DNA of 64,000 nucleotides from positions 434,001-498,000 of the forward strand of contig NZ_WHKF01000004.1 of the NCBI RefSeq assembly GCF_009295825.1, in the 5' to 3' direction. The stretch's first letter is position 1. Each line of letters begins with the position of its first letter. Position numbers and translations under genes: made by a program. This document shows, piece by piece, positions 9,808-18,592 of the stretch. The notes below the pieces were generated by a model, which ran no database searches, was not told where the DNA came from, and was given only the letters and a program-made list of their open reading frames with translations. The stretch is from Marinifilum sp. N1E240 (lineage in GTDB: Bacteria; Bacteroidota; Bacteroidia; Bacteroidales; Marinifilaceae).

Positions 9808-11040
9808 TTAAAGCAGCTTGATTTTCAGTGTTAGAGATAAGGTTTCATAATTAGCTTTCATTGCAGACACATTACTAATCAAATTACGATTAGAATAATA
9901 TCTCGCTTCAATACTTGCGATGTTTTTATAATCATAACCAATACCTATTGCGAAATTATAATCTGGTTTAATATCAATATCTGTTTGACTTACAGAATAC
10001 TTTAATGTTGAATTCAAATCTGTATTGAAGGCTAGTAGTCCGTCTATATGAAATTTTGATTTCTTGTTAAGAAATAGATAATGTCTAATTCCAATAGGTA
10101 ACTCTAATGATTTGTAATCAATAGTAGCAGTTTGAATAGCTAACCGTTCTGTCCCACTAAACTTAAGAAATGAAGGAGAAATGAATGCACTCCATTTATT
10201 TTTGTTAAATGGAAGAATGAATTCTGCTTCAAAACCAAGTTTTAAAAGAGTTTTATCACCAAAATCAGCAGATCTGTTGGTAGAAGCACTGTTTATTACA
10301 GATAGTGAGACTTGATCAACTCCTGCGGTTAGGTAAAGGTTAAATCTATCTCTTTTTTGGGGAGTTAAAGCTTTGAAATTCGCATCATTGCTTTTATTGT
10401 AAGATTCAAAAAAGTTAGTTAGACTTTTTTGTTTATAAGAAATCTTTTGGATTTCTGATTTTGAAATGTTTGAGGAACTCAATTCATCATACAATTGTTT
10501 TTTGTAGGATTTATTAAAGCAAATCGTTTTATCATCGTTTGACACTTTTTTATATGATCTACTTAAATGTGATTTTAAATCAGTGATATATCTTTTATAA
10601 ACTAATTGTTCTGGTGTAGTATGATTCGTGGAATAAAAAAATCGGATCAAACTTTTATCTTCGTACTTATATAAATTAGCTATTCCTTTGACCAAAACTT
10701 TAAGAAATAGTGTTTCATTATTAAATTCAGGTTCTTTTTTTGGACTTAAACTTCCCGTTAAATCAGAAGAACGGTCCATTTTTACGTTAAATCTGACGTA
10801 CTGTATATTTGAAGTAAAACCAAACTCTTTTACTCCTTCAATATTGGCAGTTAATATTTCTGTCGTATCATTTATTTTGTAATTAAAACTGCTTGGATTA
10901 TTTTTCCAGTCGAGGTTTTTGATTAAGCAGCTTACCTTTTCATCATTGTTTTTTATGAAATAAGCTTGTTCATAATTAATTTGACTGTAGGTAATAATAG
11001 AAATTAGGGAGGATAAAATTATTAGGATTGTTTTTTTCAT
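9808..11040 (-). CDS. Outer-membrane beta-barrel protein of unknown function
   Basis: 410 residues. A signal peptide (MKKTILIILSSLISIITYS, then Q) is followed by a mixed alpha/beta periplasmic region (about 20-225) and a C-terminal part (about 235-410) with alternating strands typical of an 8- to 10-strand barrel, ending LSLTLKIKLL. It is 58 nt downstream of the MSEP-CTERM gene on the same strand, so it could belong to that operon. I recognise no specific family. Confidence is good that it is an outer-membrane protein and low on any role. Confidence 0.65.
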   Translation of the reverse strand: MKKTILIILSSLISIITYSQINYEQAYFIKNNDEKVSCLIKNLDWKNNPSSFNYKINDTTEILTANIEGVKEFGFTSNIQYVRFNVKMDRSSDLTGSLSPKKEPEFNNETLFLKVLVKGIANLYKYEDKSLIRFFYSTNHTTPEQLVYKRYITDLKSHLSRSYKKVSNDDKTICFNKSYKKQLYDELSSSNISKSEIQKISYKQKSLTNFFESYNKSNDANFKALTPQKRDRFNLYLTAGVDQVSLSVINSASTNRSADFGDKTLLKLGFEAEFILPFNKNKWSAFISPSFLKFSGTERLAIQTATIDYKSLELPIGIRHYLFLNKKSKFHIDGLLAFNTDLNSTLKYSVSQTDIDIKPDYNFAIGIGYDYKNIASIEARYYSNRNLISNVSAMKANYETLSLTLKIKLL

Positions 11041-11098
11041 AACAAGTAGGGTTAGTTATTATAATCATTGTTTATATTGATAAGGCAAATTTATCATT

Positions 11099-13927
11099 TT
11101 AACACTTTAAAGCAGTGTTCTTTCTGAATAATCTTGCATTTTTCTTTCTTATGTAGATGCACATAAAAGCTATTATTGGAATAATTAAACTTAATAATTT
11201 TGGTTCACTCATCCTTTGTGTATCCTCTCCAGGATCTAATGATTGGTTTCCAGATAAAATTTGTTCTTGTTTCTTTTTTAAGATTGCTTTTTGCGATTCG
11301 TTTTCTACAGCCAGGAATGATGTAACAGGAGTCATTATCTTAGCTGAAAAACTACTTTTAACTAAGCTTATCCATTCTTGATTTGTAGCTTCAGGATGAA
11401 ATACCTGTGATATCCATTTGGCTTGTATGTTTAGAGCAGAATACCAATTTTTTTCCTGTATTTCCAGGTTAGAATTCTGAAAAACAGTTTTTTTAAGAAT
11501 TATACTTGCCTCATTATTATTGGCAAGATAACTAATCGAGTTATCTGTGTTACTATATTTTAAAACTGAGTTGCTGAATAGATTCTTACCAAATTTGGAT
11601 ACTTGTTTTTTAGGCTTGGAACTTAATGAATGTGCCTGTAGTTCATTATTTTCATCAATACAAAAGAAAAGATCTAAATCGGGATAACTAAGTTTAAAAT
11701 CAGAAAAATCTTGGTCAAGAATAGCTTCATCAAGGGAATCTGTAACTGCCACCATTACAGGGTAATTGTTAGTCGGGGATTTATATGATTGGAAAAGAGT
11801 TTTTTTTATGGCTCGATCTAAATAGTACCCACCTTCAAAATTTTGTGAATTAAAATGTTCTTTCCAATTTGAGTTGAAGTCTATTGTATTTGTATAACTG
11901 TTAACAAAACTGATTTTGGCGTTATAAGAAAGGGATTTATGTTTTTTTATAAGCTGTTCTATGCGTGATGCAAATGATTTTAGATTAGCTTTATTGCCTT
12001 CGGAAACATCTACTAAAAAATGGAAATATGCATTACGTTCTATTTGTTCCAAAGTTTTTTTATGTTGTGCTGATACATAAACAAGATCCTTATTTTCGAA
12101 ATTATAATTTTGGTTCTCAATAGCATTCCCAAGAGAAATTGTTTTACCATCAATGGAAATATTCATTGGTTCTTTATGTATGAATTCAATACCAGTTCTT
12201 CTGGTTTCTTCTTTTGCAAAAGGAAATACTCTAAAGGCAACTTTATTTCCGCTTAAATAGTACAAAATTCCCGGATCTCTGTTTTCATTTCTTATTTGAG
12301 AAAATACCCACATTGCAGATTTTTTTTCGGCTAAAATGCCCATCTCTTTTCTATTTCCTACATACAAGTAATAATCACTAACCCAACAGCCTTCTGGTAA
12401 ATGTATTGTTGTGGCATATTCGGAAAAATTGCTGTTGTTGTGGTTTGTTATCTTCAAATTAACCCAACTTTTCCATGTTTTTTGGTTTTTATCATAGGAG
12501 TATTCTGTATTAATGTTTGATATTTCTACTTGATCATTCCGAATATTTTCCTTTCTCAAGTTAAATGAGGTATGATTAAAAAAGATCTTTTCAATTGTAT
12601 TAATCTTTTTATCGGATAAGGTCAGATTATCCAATACTAACCAATTAAAGTAAGTTGATAGGTATGGTAGTTTGCTTCCGATTAAAGGAACTTCATTCCT
12701 ATTTTTGTGTTGTTTTACGATATCGATTGTGCTTTGCAGAGAAGATCTGTTGATATGATATGATTTGGAATAGTTAGGTGTATAAATGTATTCCAGCACT
12801 TCTTCTAAAGTATTTTTGTCATTAAGATATGTGATAGTAATTAAAACAGGTATCGTTACAAAGGCAAGAAGTGAAATCAATCGGAGTTTATTTTTTGATA
12901 GGAATGATTGCAAATATGAAAAATCCCTTGAAAGTTCATTAATATGTATTACAAATAATACTAAAGGAGTAAGCATTAAAAAACCTATGCCTACAGCTAT
13001 AATTGCAATAATTGATAAGGGTAGAAATGGTAAGAAAACAAGAAAGAAATAAAACGTGTAGGAAAAACAAACGCTTCTTCCAATAAATAGAAATAGTCTG
13101 TATGTTTTTGTTTCAAAATTGGGTAAACAAATTAAAATTCCGTTCAGAATTGCAAGTATATAAAACCAGTTGTTATTAAAATTACCAAAAATTCCAGTTC
13201 CCAAAAAGTTTGAAATACGTCCATTGTTTATTGCCAGACCTAATAGTGGGAGAAAAATTGAGATAGGAATTTTCCAGGCTAATTCATAGTTTTTCCAAAC
13301 TTCAACCTTCTTACTTGCAATGATATATGTGCCTTTAATTAAGAAGAATAAGAAGATGAGTGTTCCAATTATTACTAGAATAATAATCGTATGATTTCTA
13401 AAATTACCTTCAACAGGTTTCCATAATGGAAGTATTATTTGTGAGAACAGATACCAAACAATTGGAACAAATATAGCTGAGGTAAAACTTATCCATGCTT
13501 TTGGATTCTGAGAGTTTGTTGTAAAATGCGTAACAAGAATAATCAAGGAGTAAACTAGTGTAGGCATTAGGAATGTGCCAACATAAAGAATTAAATCTCC
13601 TGATATCATCCATCTTGGAATAGAAAAAGGAATAATATCATTGGACTTGTATCCATATAAATAGATAAACGAAATGTATACTAATAAGGCAAGAATACCA
13701 TAAATTGCTGAGACTTTTTGTTTTTTAAGAATTAAATAGAGTGCATAGACTAGGTTAAGAGTACTTATAATACTTAAGGATAAGGCAAAATTTTTCCAGA
13801 GCTGTACATTAGTAACATCTAGGAGACTTTTAATAATTTTAAATTCCGAGAAGAACAAATATAAAAGAACTAGTATTGGTAGGGTATTTATAATTATTAG
13901 CCATTTAGGGTTAAGTAAGTTTCTCAT
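11099..13927 (-). CDS. MSEP-CTERM protein: polytopic, VIT-domain exosortase substrate
   Basis: 942 residues. The N-terminal about 350 residues hold roughly ten membrane helices. A VIT-like domain follows (about 470-600; segments HLPEGCWVSDYYLYVG, AEKKSAMWVFSQIRN, NKVAFRVFPFAKEETRR). After it comes a region resembling a degenerate von Willebrand A fold (about 640-780; FLVDVSEGN in place of DxSxS). The last 37 residues are a tripartite sorting signal: Met-Ser-Glu-Pro at 906-909, a hydrophobic helix, then a basic tail KKNARLFRKN. This matches the MSEP-CTERM family, which I recall as encoded next to exosortase K. The exosortase gene lies directly upstream and overlaps this start by 17 nt. A related exosortase N system also uses a VIT protein, so the letter assigned is less certain than the pairing. 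Confidence 0.82.
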   Translation of the reverse strand: MRNLLNPKWLIIINTLPILVLLYLFFSEFKIIKSLLDVTNVQLWKNFALSLSIISTLNLVYALYLILKKQKVSAIYGILALLVYISFIYLYGYKSNDIIPFSIPRWMISGDLILYVGTFLMPTLVYSLIILVTHFTTNSQNPKAWISFTSAIFVPIVWYLFSQIILPLWKPVEGNFRNHTIIILVIIGTLIFLFFLIKGTYIIASKKVEVWKNYELAWKIPISIFLPLLGLAINNGRISNFLGTGIFGNFNNNWFYILAILNGILICLPNFETKTYRLFLFIGRSVCFSYTFYFFLVFLPFLPLSIIAIIAVGIGFLMLTPLVLFVIHINELSRDFSYLQSFLSKNKLRLISLLAFVTIPVLITITYLNDKNTLEEVLEYIYTPNYSKSYHINRSSLQSTIDIVKQHKNRNEVPLIGSKLPYLSTYFNWLVLDNLTLSDKKINTIEKIFFNHTSFNLRKENIRNDQVEISNINTEYSYDKNQKTWKSWVNLKITNHNNSNFSEYATTIHLPEGCWVSDYYLYVGNRKEMGILAEKKSAMWVFSQIRNENRDPGILYYLSGNKVAFRVFPFAKEETRRTGIEFIHKEPMNISIDGKTISLGNAIENQNYNFENKDLVYVSAQHKKTLEQIERNAYFHFLVDVSEGNKANLKSFASRIEQLIKKHKSLSYNAKISFVNSYTNTIDFNSNWKEHFNSQNFEGGYYLDRAIKKTLFQSYKSPTNNYPVMVAVTDSLDEAILDQDFSDFKLSYPDLDLFFCIDENNELQAHSLSSKPKKQVSKFGKNLFSNSVLKYSNTDNSISYLANNNEASIILKKTVFQNSNLEIQEKNWYSALNIQAKWISQVFHPEATNQEWISLVKSSFSAKIMTPVTSFLAVENESQKAILKKKQEQILSGNQSLDPGEDTQRMSEPKLLSLIIPIIAFMCIYIRKKNARLFRKNTALKC

Positions 13928-14444
13928 TTAATTTAAGTTTTATGACATTGTTTTTAGTTAAAAGGAAAAATAGAACCAGGAAACCTAGATTGCATACAAC
14001 TCCAATGGATTCATGAATGATGTGTTGTTCAATGCTTAGTAGTTTAATTAGTAGGTTCTGTACACTTAGAGAGATAAATATTCTGGAAGTATTAACAAAT
14101 AAGCTTAGTAAGTAAGAACAGATCATAACTATAGGGAGGGCAAGAGCTTTGTGCAAATTCTTTTGTAAGGATTCAACTACAATGAAATAGAGCATGGCAT
14201 TGCACAATACGTAAAAATTAAATCCAGAACATGATTTATCAATTAGCATGTTTATGTGGGAATAGTAATATCCTGTTTCGGGTATATAAATGGATTTGAT
14301 CCCAGTTATTAAATCAACCAATATATTAGTTGGTTTCAGAATAAATATCAAGTTGTTTGTGTTGGCATTGGCGAACCAAATTTTGAGCAGGATAAAAATT
14401 CCAATTGCCAGGAAATAGTAAACTAAATTCTTGTTTTTTATCAT
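13911..14444 (-). CDS. xrtK: Exosortase (XrtK type), dedicated to the adjacent MSEP-CTERM protein
   Basis: 177 residues, a polytopic membrane transpeptidase that recognises PEP-CTERM-like tails. The three exosortase catalytic positions are visible: Cys72 in DKSCSGFNF, Arg121 in NTSRIF and His144 in HESIG, each next to a membrane helix. The protein is short for an exosortase, in keeping with the single-substrate types. The start ATG overlaps the stop of the upstream lipid kinase gene by 4 nt, and the 3' end overlaps the substrate gene by 17 nt, so translation is coupled along all three genes. Exosortase N is the alternative name; the MSEP motif in the neighbour favours K. Confidence 0.82.
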   Translation of the reverse strand: MIKNKNLVYYFLAIGIFILLKIWFANANTNNLIFILKPTNILVDLITGIKSIYIPETGYYYSHINMLIDKSCSGFNFYVLCNAMLYFIVVESLQKNLHKALALPIVMICSYLLSLFVNTSRIFISLSVQNLLIKLLSIEQHIIHESIGVVCNLGFLVLFFLLTKNNVIKLKLNEKLT

Positions 14445-14830
14445 TGATTAAATAAGTTTAATAGTAAAGGAAAATAAATAACAAGACCGATAATTAGGAA
14501 TACAATTGAACTATTTAGCACAGTGGCAGCCGAAATGTCTTTAATTCGTTTTATCTTATCGTGATGTTCCGCTTGTACAAAATCACATAGGTTATCGATA
14601 GCAGTATTTATGGTTTCCGTAACTAAGACAAATCCAATGCTTATTAGGATAGCCACTATTTCAATTTTTCTTAGCTTAAGTACCGATGAGAGAACATACA
14701 TTACAATCCCAATTCCTAAATGTATTCTCGCATTGTGTTCCTCACAAAATAGAATCTTTAATCCACGAAATGCGTGTTTAAAACTTTTTAGCCTATTTCT
14801 TAATGAAAACTTTTTGCTTTTATTCTCCAT
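14441..14830 (-). CDS. Diacylglycerol kinase / undecaprenol kinase family protein
   Basis: 129 residues, a small trimeric-type membrane lipid kinase. The family core is present: ETINTAID (catalytic Glu and Asn) and the following HHDKIKRIKDISAATVL, with three membrane helices. In most bacteria outside the enterics this family phosphorylates undecaprenol rather than diacylglycerol, feeding lipid carriers for wall and glycan assembly; which lipid is used here is not visible. It overlaps the exosortase start by 4 nt and lies 22 nt downstream of creD. Confidence 0.88.
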   Translation of the reverse strand: MENKSKKFSLRNRLKSFKHAFRGLKILFCEEHNARIHLGIGIVMYVLSSVLKLRKIEIVAILISIGFVLVTETINTAIDNLCDFVQAEHHDKIKRIKDISAATVLNSSIVFLIIGLVIYFPLLLNLFNQ

Positions 14831-14852
14831 CGGTATTAAGTATTATTTGTTG

Positions 14853-16199
14853 TTAATCTTCCGATTTAACTTGAAGTTTATACCAATTGATATTCCTGGT
14901 GAAGTACATGGTGATTCCCAGAATAGTTGTTAAGCCAATACTTCCCATTAGCAGAGCATAATCAGCCAATTGAAGCGTGACGAATAAAAATGTATAAATC
15001 CCTAAAATTGTTGCAGACAGGATACCCGTGAATTTAGCGGATTGAAAAACACTACGAGAGTATAGCAATATCAATAAAGAGCTGATTCCAGCAGATATCA
15101 GGTAGGCAATATTAAAGTTGGAATGTTCAGAAATAGAAATTAGCAGAACATAGAACAAGCAAAGTGCAAGTCCAACCAAAGTATATTGAAACGGGTGAAT
15201 TCTGCGTCCATTCATGATTTCAACCAAAAAGAAAACTAAGAAAATTAAGGCTATGGTCATGGCAGCATATTTGGCTGATCGCATCGATTTTTGATAATCG
15301 TCTAATGGCATGATAAGGTCAACACCAAAGCTGGAACTCATTAATTTGCTAGAAAAATTATGATCGACCCAAGATTGTGGATAGTTACGGTTGAGTAATA
15401 GAACTTTCCAGCTGGCTTTAAATCCGGAATCGTCTATTTTACGGCTTTTAGGAATAAAATTCCCATTAAAACTAGGAGAGGACCAAGGTGAATTCAAATT
15501 GACTTCGGTAGTACTTCCCACCGGTACAAATGATAGATTTTGACTTCCTTGAAGGTTTAGGTCAAATGAGAAATCAACTTTTTTATTTATCTGATCTGTA
15601 AGGTTTGGAAGATCAATGCTGATTCCCGAGTTTACCAAATCTAATAATTTAGAACCTGGTTCTACACTTAATTTTTTTTCGCCCCAATTCACAATTATCT
15701 GATCTTCAATTCCCCTTAGATCTGATATCCCGATTGTAAGAAAAGCTTTATCGTATTGAATCTCTTTTAAGCCATTCAGGTCAACTTTACTTTTTAAATT
15801 ATAATTCCCGGTAACCTTTAGTTTACTGCGATAAACAACCACTTCGTAAATTCCTCGTTTTAATTTATTAGGCTCAATATCACCTGTAACTTTTAAATTT
15901 TCGGGAAGAATATATAGGTGTTTCGTTTTGGTAATGATTTTACCTTCATCCTTTTGGTATTCGTAAATTAATGGAATTGTAAGAATTGGTCCGTTTATTT
16001 GTTGACCTTCAGCCCATTTTGAGCTTACTTCATTTAAAACTGATTTGTTTAAAATCTCTCGTTCCTGAATGATTGATTTAATCATGCTGGCAGGAATTAA
16101 TAAAAGTAGCATTAATATGGTGATTGTCATTAGTTTTAATCCAACCGATTGTTTTAACCAGCTGTTTAGTTTTTCGAAAGGACTCTGTTCTGTATTCAT
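14853..16199 (-). CDS. creD: CreD family inner-membrane protein
   Basis: 448 residues. One N-terminal membrane segment (about 20-42), a large periplasmic beta-rich domain (about 45-310), then about five C-terminal helices. The family signature region is SFGVDLIMPLDDYQKSMRSAKYA followed by FFLVEIMNGRRIHPFQYTLVG, as in E. coli CreD. In enterics creD answers to the CreBC two-component system and to envelope stress. No creBC lies here; instead a small winged-helix gene is immediately upstream, and a 26-nt palindromic site sits 15 nt before the start. This suggests local repression by that regulator. Confidence 0.92.
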   Translation of the reverse strand: MNTEQSPFEKLNSWLKQSVGLKLMTITILMLLLLIPASMIKSIIQEREILNKSVLNEVSSKWAEGQQINGPILTIPLIYEYQKDEGKIITKTKHLYILPENLKVTGDIEPNKLKRGIYEVVVYRSKLKVTGNYNLKSKVDLNGLKEIQYDKAFLTIGISDLRGIEDQIIVNWGEKKLSVEPGSKLLDLVNSGISIDLPNLTDQINKKVDFSFDLNLQGSQNLSFVPVGSTTEVNLNSPWSSPSFNGNFIPKSRKIDDSGFKASWKVLLLNRNYPQSWVDHNFSSKLMSSSFGVDLIMPLDDYQKSMRSAKYAAMTIALIFLVFFLVEIMNGRRIHPFQYTLVGLALCLFYVLLISISEHSNFNIAYLISAGISSLLILLYSRSVFQSAKFTGILSATILGIYTFLFVTLQLADYALLMGSIGLTTILGITMYFTRNINWYKLQVKSED

Positions 16200-16213
16200 T
16201 ATTTTATAAATTT

Positions 16214-16239
16214 AAAAGTACTTTGAAATACAAAGTAAA
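16214..16239 (-). promoter_or_regulatory. Palindromic operator copy 1, upstream of creD
   Basis: Read on the minus strand the site is TTTACTTTG, five variable bases, CAAAGTACTTTT. The core TACTTTG-N5-CAAAGTA is a perfect inverted repeat (16219-16237). All 21 fixed positions are identical to the second copy at 17159-17184, while the 5-base centre differs, as expected for a dimer binding site. Binding by the neighbouring winged-helix protein is inferred. Confidence 0.7.
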
Positions 16240-16252
16240 GTGAGAAAAAAAA

Positions 16253-16543
16253 TTAGTTAAGCAATTGTTCTATGGCTTTAATGTGTTTTAAGAATGCCGC
16301 CTTTCCTTCGTTGGTGCAGCTGTATTTTGTGTTCGGTTTTCGATCTAAAAACTCTTTCTGAACGCGTATGTATTCATTCTTTTCGAGAGACTTAAGGTGG
16401 CTTGCTAAGTTACCATCGGTAACGCCGAGTAAATTTTTCAGGGCGTTAAAATCCAGATAATCATTAACCACTAATGCAGACATGATTCCCAATCGAATTC
16501 GATTTTCGAAGGCTTTATTTAAATCTTTAAGGATATCTTTCAC
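16253..16543 (-). CDS. Small winged-helix transcriptional regulator
   Basis: 96 residues with the GTG start at 16541-16543, chosen because it overlaps the preceding stop as GTGA and is preceded by GGAG; a longer reading from 16609 would overlap the upstream gene by 70 nt and add an unconserved leader. The winged helix spans about 12-80: NRIRLGIMSALVVN, then LKNLLGVTDGNLASHLKSLE as the recognition helix, and a wing around RVQKEFLDRKPNTKYSCT. This is the small MarR/ArsR-like group (HTH_34 type) found in Bacteroidota. It is coupled to a membrane protein gene and followed by creD. Identical palindromes lie before the membrane protein gene and before creD, so it is probably an autorepressor that also controls creD. 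Confidence 0.85.
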   Translation of the reverse strand: MKDILKDLNKAFENRIRLGIMSALVVNDYLDFNALKNLLGVTDGNLASHLKSLEKNEYIRVQKEFLDRKPNTKYSCTNEGKAAFLKHIKAIEQLLN

Positions 16544-17157
16544 GATGTATACCTTATCTCCATTATTACTCCGTAAATAATGTGCAAAAGTCCGAATCCA
16601 ATGCACCAAAAAATTAATCCGTAACCGATAAAGAATGTGGCTGTTAGTCCAAGTGCGATTTGCAATATTCCAAGACTTCTTACTTCAGTTAAAGTATACT
16701 TACTTGCATTAACCAAAGCTAATCCGTAGAATAACAAAGTGAGAGGTGCTACCAAACCAACATAACCTTTTAATAGTATGAGGAGACAAAATACTCCACC
16801 ACTAATTAAGGGGATCAATAAGTTAATAACGAGCCTTTTGGTCTGAGAATCCCAAATGTTTTCTTTCGATTTTTTTGCTTTTAATCTTGTGAAGAAAATA
16901 CCAAATCCTACGGCAAGAATCAGCGTGATAAATCCAATTGCTAATAACTGAATTAATTGATCAAAACTTAAAAGAGTACGATTGAAATCTTGATATCCGG
17001 TTTTCGAATAAATGGTTTCCCAGGCAAAATAAGCTCCAGCCAAAGCAATTATACCAGCCGAAATTCCTGACAATCCGCTTAGGGATATAAATTTGGATGA
17101 TTTGTTCATCATCTCTTTAATATCCTTTAAATCTTCAATGTATTTTTGTTGATTCAT
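16540..17157 (-). CDS. Polytopic membrane protein of unknown function, cotranscribed with the winged-helix regulator
   Basis: 205 residues from the ATG at 17155-17157 (MNQQKYIEDLKDIKEMM). An upstream in-frame ATG exists but would run through the palindromic operator, so I reject it. A short charged amphipathic N-terminus (about 1-20) precedes five or six membrane helices (about 25-200). Genes of this shape commonly accompany small winged-helix regulators in Bacteroidota, perhaps to sense the membrane; that is inference. The stop overlaps the regulator start by 4 nt. Confidence 0.75.
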   Translation of the reverse strand: MNQQKYIEDLKDIKEMMNKSSKFISLSGLSGISAGIIALAGAYFAWETIYSKTGYQDFNRTLLSFDQLIQLLAIGFITLILAVGFGIFFTRLKAKKSKENIWDSQTKRLVINLLIPLISGGVFCLLILLKGYVGLVAPLTLLFYGLALVNASKYTLTEVRSLGILQIALGLTATFFIGYGLIFWCIGFGLLHIIYGVIMEIRYTS

Positions 17158-17158
17158 G

Positions 17159-17184
17159 AAAAGTACTTTGTAATTCAAAGTAAA
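17159..17184 (-). promoter_or_regulatory. Palindromic operator copy 2, upstream of the membrane protein/regulator pair
   Basis: On the minus strand: TTTACTTTG, centre AATTA, CAAAGTACTTTT. It ends 1 nt before the ATG at 17157, so a bound protein would block initiation of transcription or translation. Inner arms TACTTTG and CAAAGTA pair perfectly (17164-17182). It matches copy 1 at every non-centre position. Confidence 0.7.
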
Positions 17185-17251
17185 AATATGAAAAAAATAT
17201 TTAATTGCAAGATTTATTTTTAAAATCAATTATTAAGTGAAATAAAAGTGC

Positions 17252-18007
17252 TTAGAAGAGTTCATTTAATTCATCGTAAAAAAACTCTTTAGAAACTTCA
17301 GGATTGTTACCTGGATAGTGTTTTCCTCTCAATGGTTTAACAGTATGAGCTATTAGTTCTTCAGTACTTGGCTGAATTAAGGAATTGATTATAACCTTGT
17401 GAATATTGATGTCCAACCAAAGATCTGTAGATTTCTCATTAAGAATTAGTGGCATTCTTGGTCCGGAAAGTTTTGGATTATTGTGTATTTTGGAAAGTAG
17501 AGAATTAGCTTTACAGGTTACAATACTAAAGGTGCGTTCAATTTCTCCACTTTGCTTATTGAGCCATTCAGACCATAAGCCTGCTAGGTTTAAAGGCTCA
17601 TCATCTTTTTTACGGATAAAATAAGGAAAGATTTTCTTCCCGCGATGATGATGTTCAAAAAATCCATCAATAGTAATTAAACATCTTTTGTGGTTTGCAG
17701 AATCTCTGAATGATGGTTTGTCGAAAATACTTTCTCCACGAGCATTGATAGTGTTGTTATGCAGTTTGTTGGCTTGTTCTTTGTTTTTTGTCCATTCAGG
17801 AATTAGTCCCCATTTTGCTATAGTCGGAAGTTTAGGTGATTCATTTGTATAAATTATCAGGTTGGGATGAGAGAATCCTGAAACATGATGCCATTGGGTA
17901 AGGTATGGTTCCAAATCAGTTTCCAATTCGCGAATAATCTCTTTATGATTCATCCGTTTGGCTCTTTTAAGTTGAGCCTCTAATTTGGCTTGAATATCGT
18001 AGCACAT
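17252..18007 (-). CDS. SOS response-associated (SRAP) protein, YedK/HMCES family
   Basis: 251 residues. SRAP proteins form a covalent bond with abasic sites in single-stranded DNA through Cys2. Here the second residue is Cys (MCYDIQ), which needs removal of Met1. The other active-site landmarks are visible: the NARGES segment (about 87-93), Glu in TIDGFFEHHHRGK and the later SGPRMPLILNE stretch. The size is normal for the bacteroidete form. Single gene; no LexA box was recognised upstream. Confidence 0.93.
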   Translation of the reverse strand: MCYDIQAKLEAQLKRAKRMNHKEIIRELETDLEPYLTQWHHVSGFSHPNLIIYTNESPKLPTIAKWGLIPEWTKNKEQANKLHNNTINARGESIFDKPSFRDSANHKRCLITIDGFFEHHHRGKKIFPYFIRKKDDEPLNLAGLWSEWLNKQSGEIERTFSIVTCKANSLLSKIHNNPKLSGPRMPLILNEKSTDLWLDINIHKVIINSLIQPSTEELIAHTVKPLRGKHYPGNNPEVSKEFFYDELNELF

Positions 18008-18112
18008 GTTTTAGAAATCTTAGATTTAATTAGGATGAGAGGTTCGATACCTTTACACACTAAAATACTAATGATTTCTGTTTGAATCAAAAATGTGATT
18101 TTTATAAATTTT

Positions 18113-18147
18113 AAAAGCGTTATAGAACTTTCTTCTGTAACGCTTTT
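18113..18147 (-). terminator. Probable terminator after the Cys-rich small protein gene
   Basis: A 10-bp stem AAAAGCGTTA / TAACGCTTTT with a 15-base loop, between 18008 and 18209. On the minus strand the right arm ends in TTTT, so it fits termination of the upstream gene at 18210-18470; the T tract is short. Confidence 0.5.
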
Positions 18148-18209
18148 GATTTACTGTCTTTTAAAAACTGTTTCAACAAATCAATTTTTAATTCAATATT
18201 TTGAGATGA

Positions 18210-18470
18210 TTATTCCTGTTCACTTCCAATTTTACAAACTGTTCCCATTTTGTTCATGATATATTCATAAGATCCTTTGTCATGTGGGAGGGTGCAGTCG
18301 GAACAATTTTTAAATCCGTTTGTATATTTAAATTTACCTCCACATTTATTTTTTAGCATGTAAAGCGGACAATAACAGAATAAGCAATTGAAATCTTCCT
18401 CTTTAACTCCTTTATGACAAGGGAAATATTCGCACTCTTTATTTTGGAAAAATTTATAATTTTCTGACAT
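18210..18470 (-). CDS. Cysteine-rich small domain protein
   Basis: 86 residues with ten Cys arranged in pairs: CEYFPCHKG, CLFCYCPLY, KCGG, KNCSDCTLPHD and VC. This is the cysteine-rich small domain family, probably metal binding (zinc or iron-sulfur). In some anaerobes the same domain is found beside cobalamin genes, but none are here. No signal peptide. Single gene on the minus strand with a likely terminator downstream. The metal and the role are unknown. Confidence 0.8.
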   Translation of the reverse strand: MSENYKFFQNKECEYFPCHKGVKEEDFNCLFCYCPLYMLKNKCGGKFKYTNGFKNCSDCTLPHDKGSYEYIMNKMGTVCKIGSEQE

Positions 18471-18592
18471 AGCGTTAACTCCGTTTTAAAATCAATAGTT
18501 TAATTAGATTTTTTGCAAGTATAGTATAATTATTGTCAAAATAGCAGCTTGTGCAACATAACTATTCATACTGATTTCAGTAAATTTTAGCT

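Noticed and set aside
16544-16609. Longer start for the winged-helix regulator
   Set aside because: It would overlap the upstream gene by 70 nt and adds residues that do not fit the family; the GTG at 16543 makes a normal 4-nt coupling.
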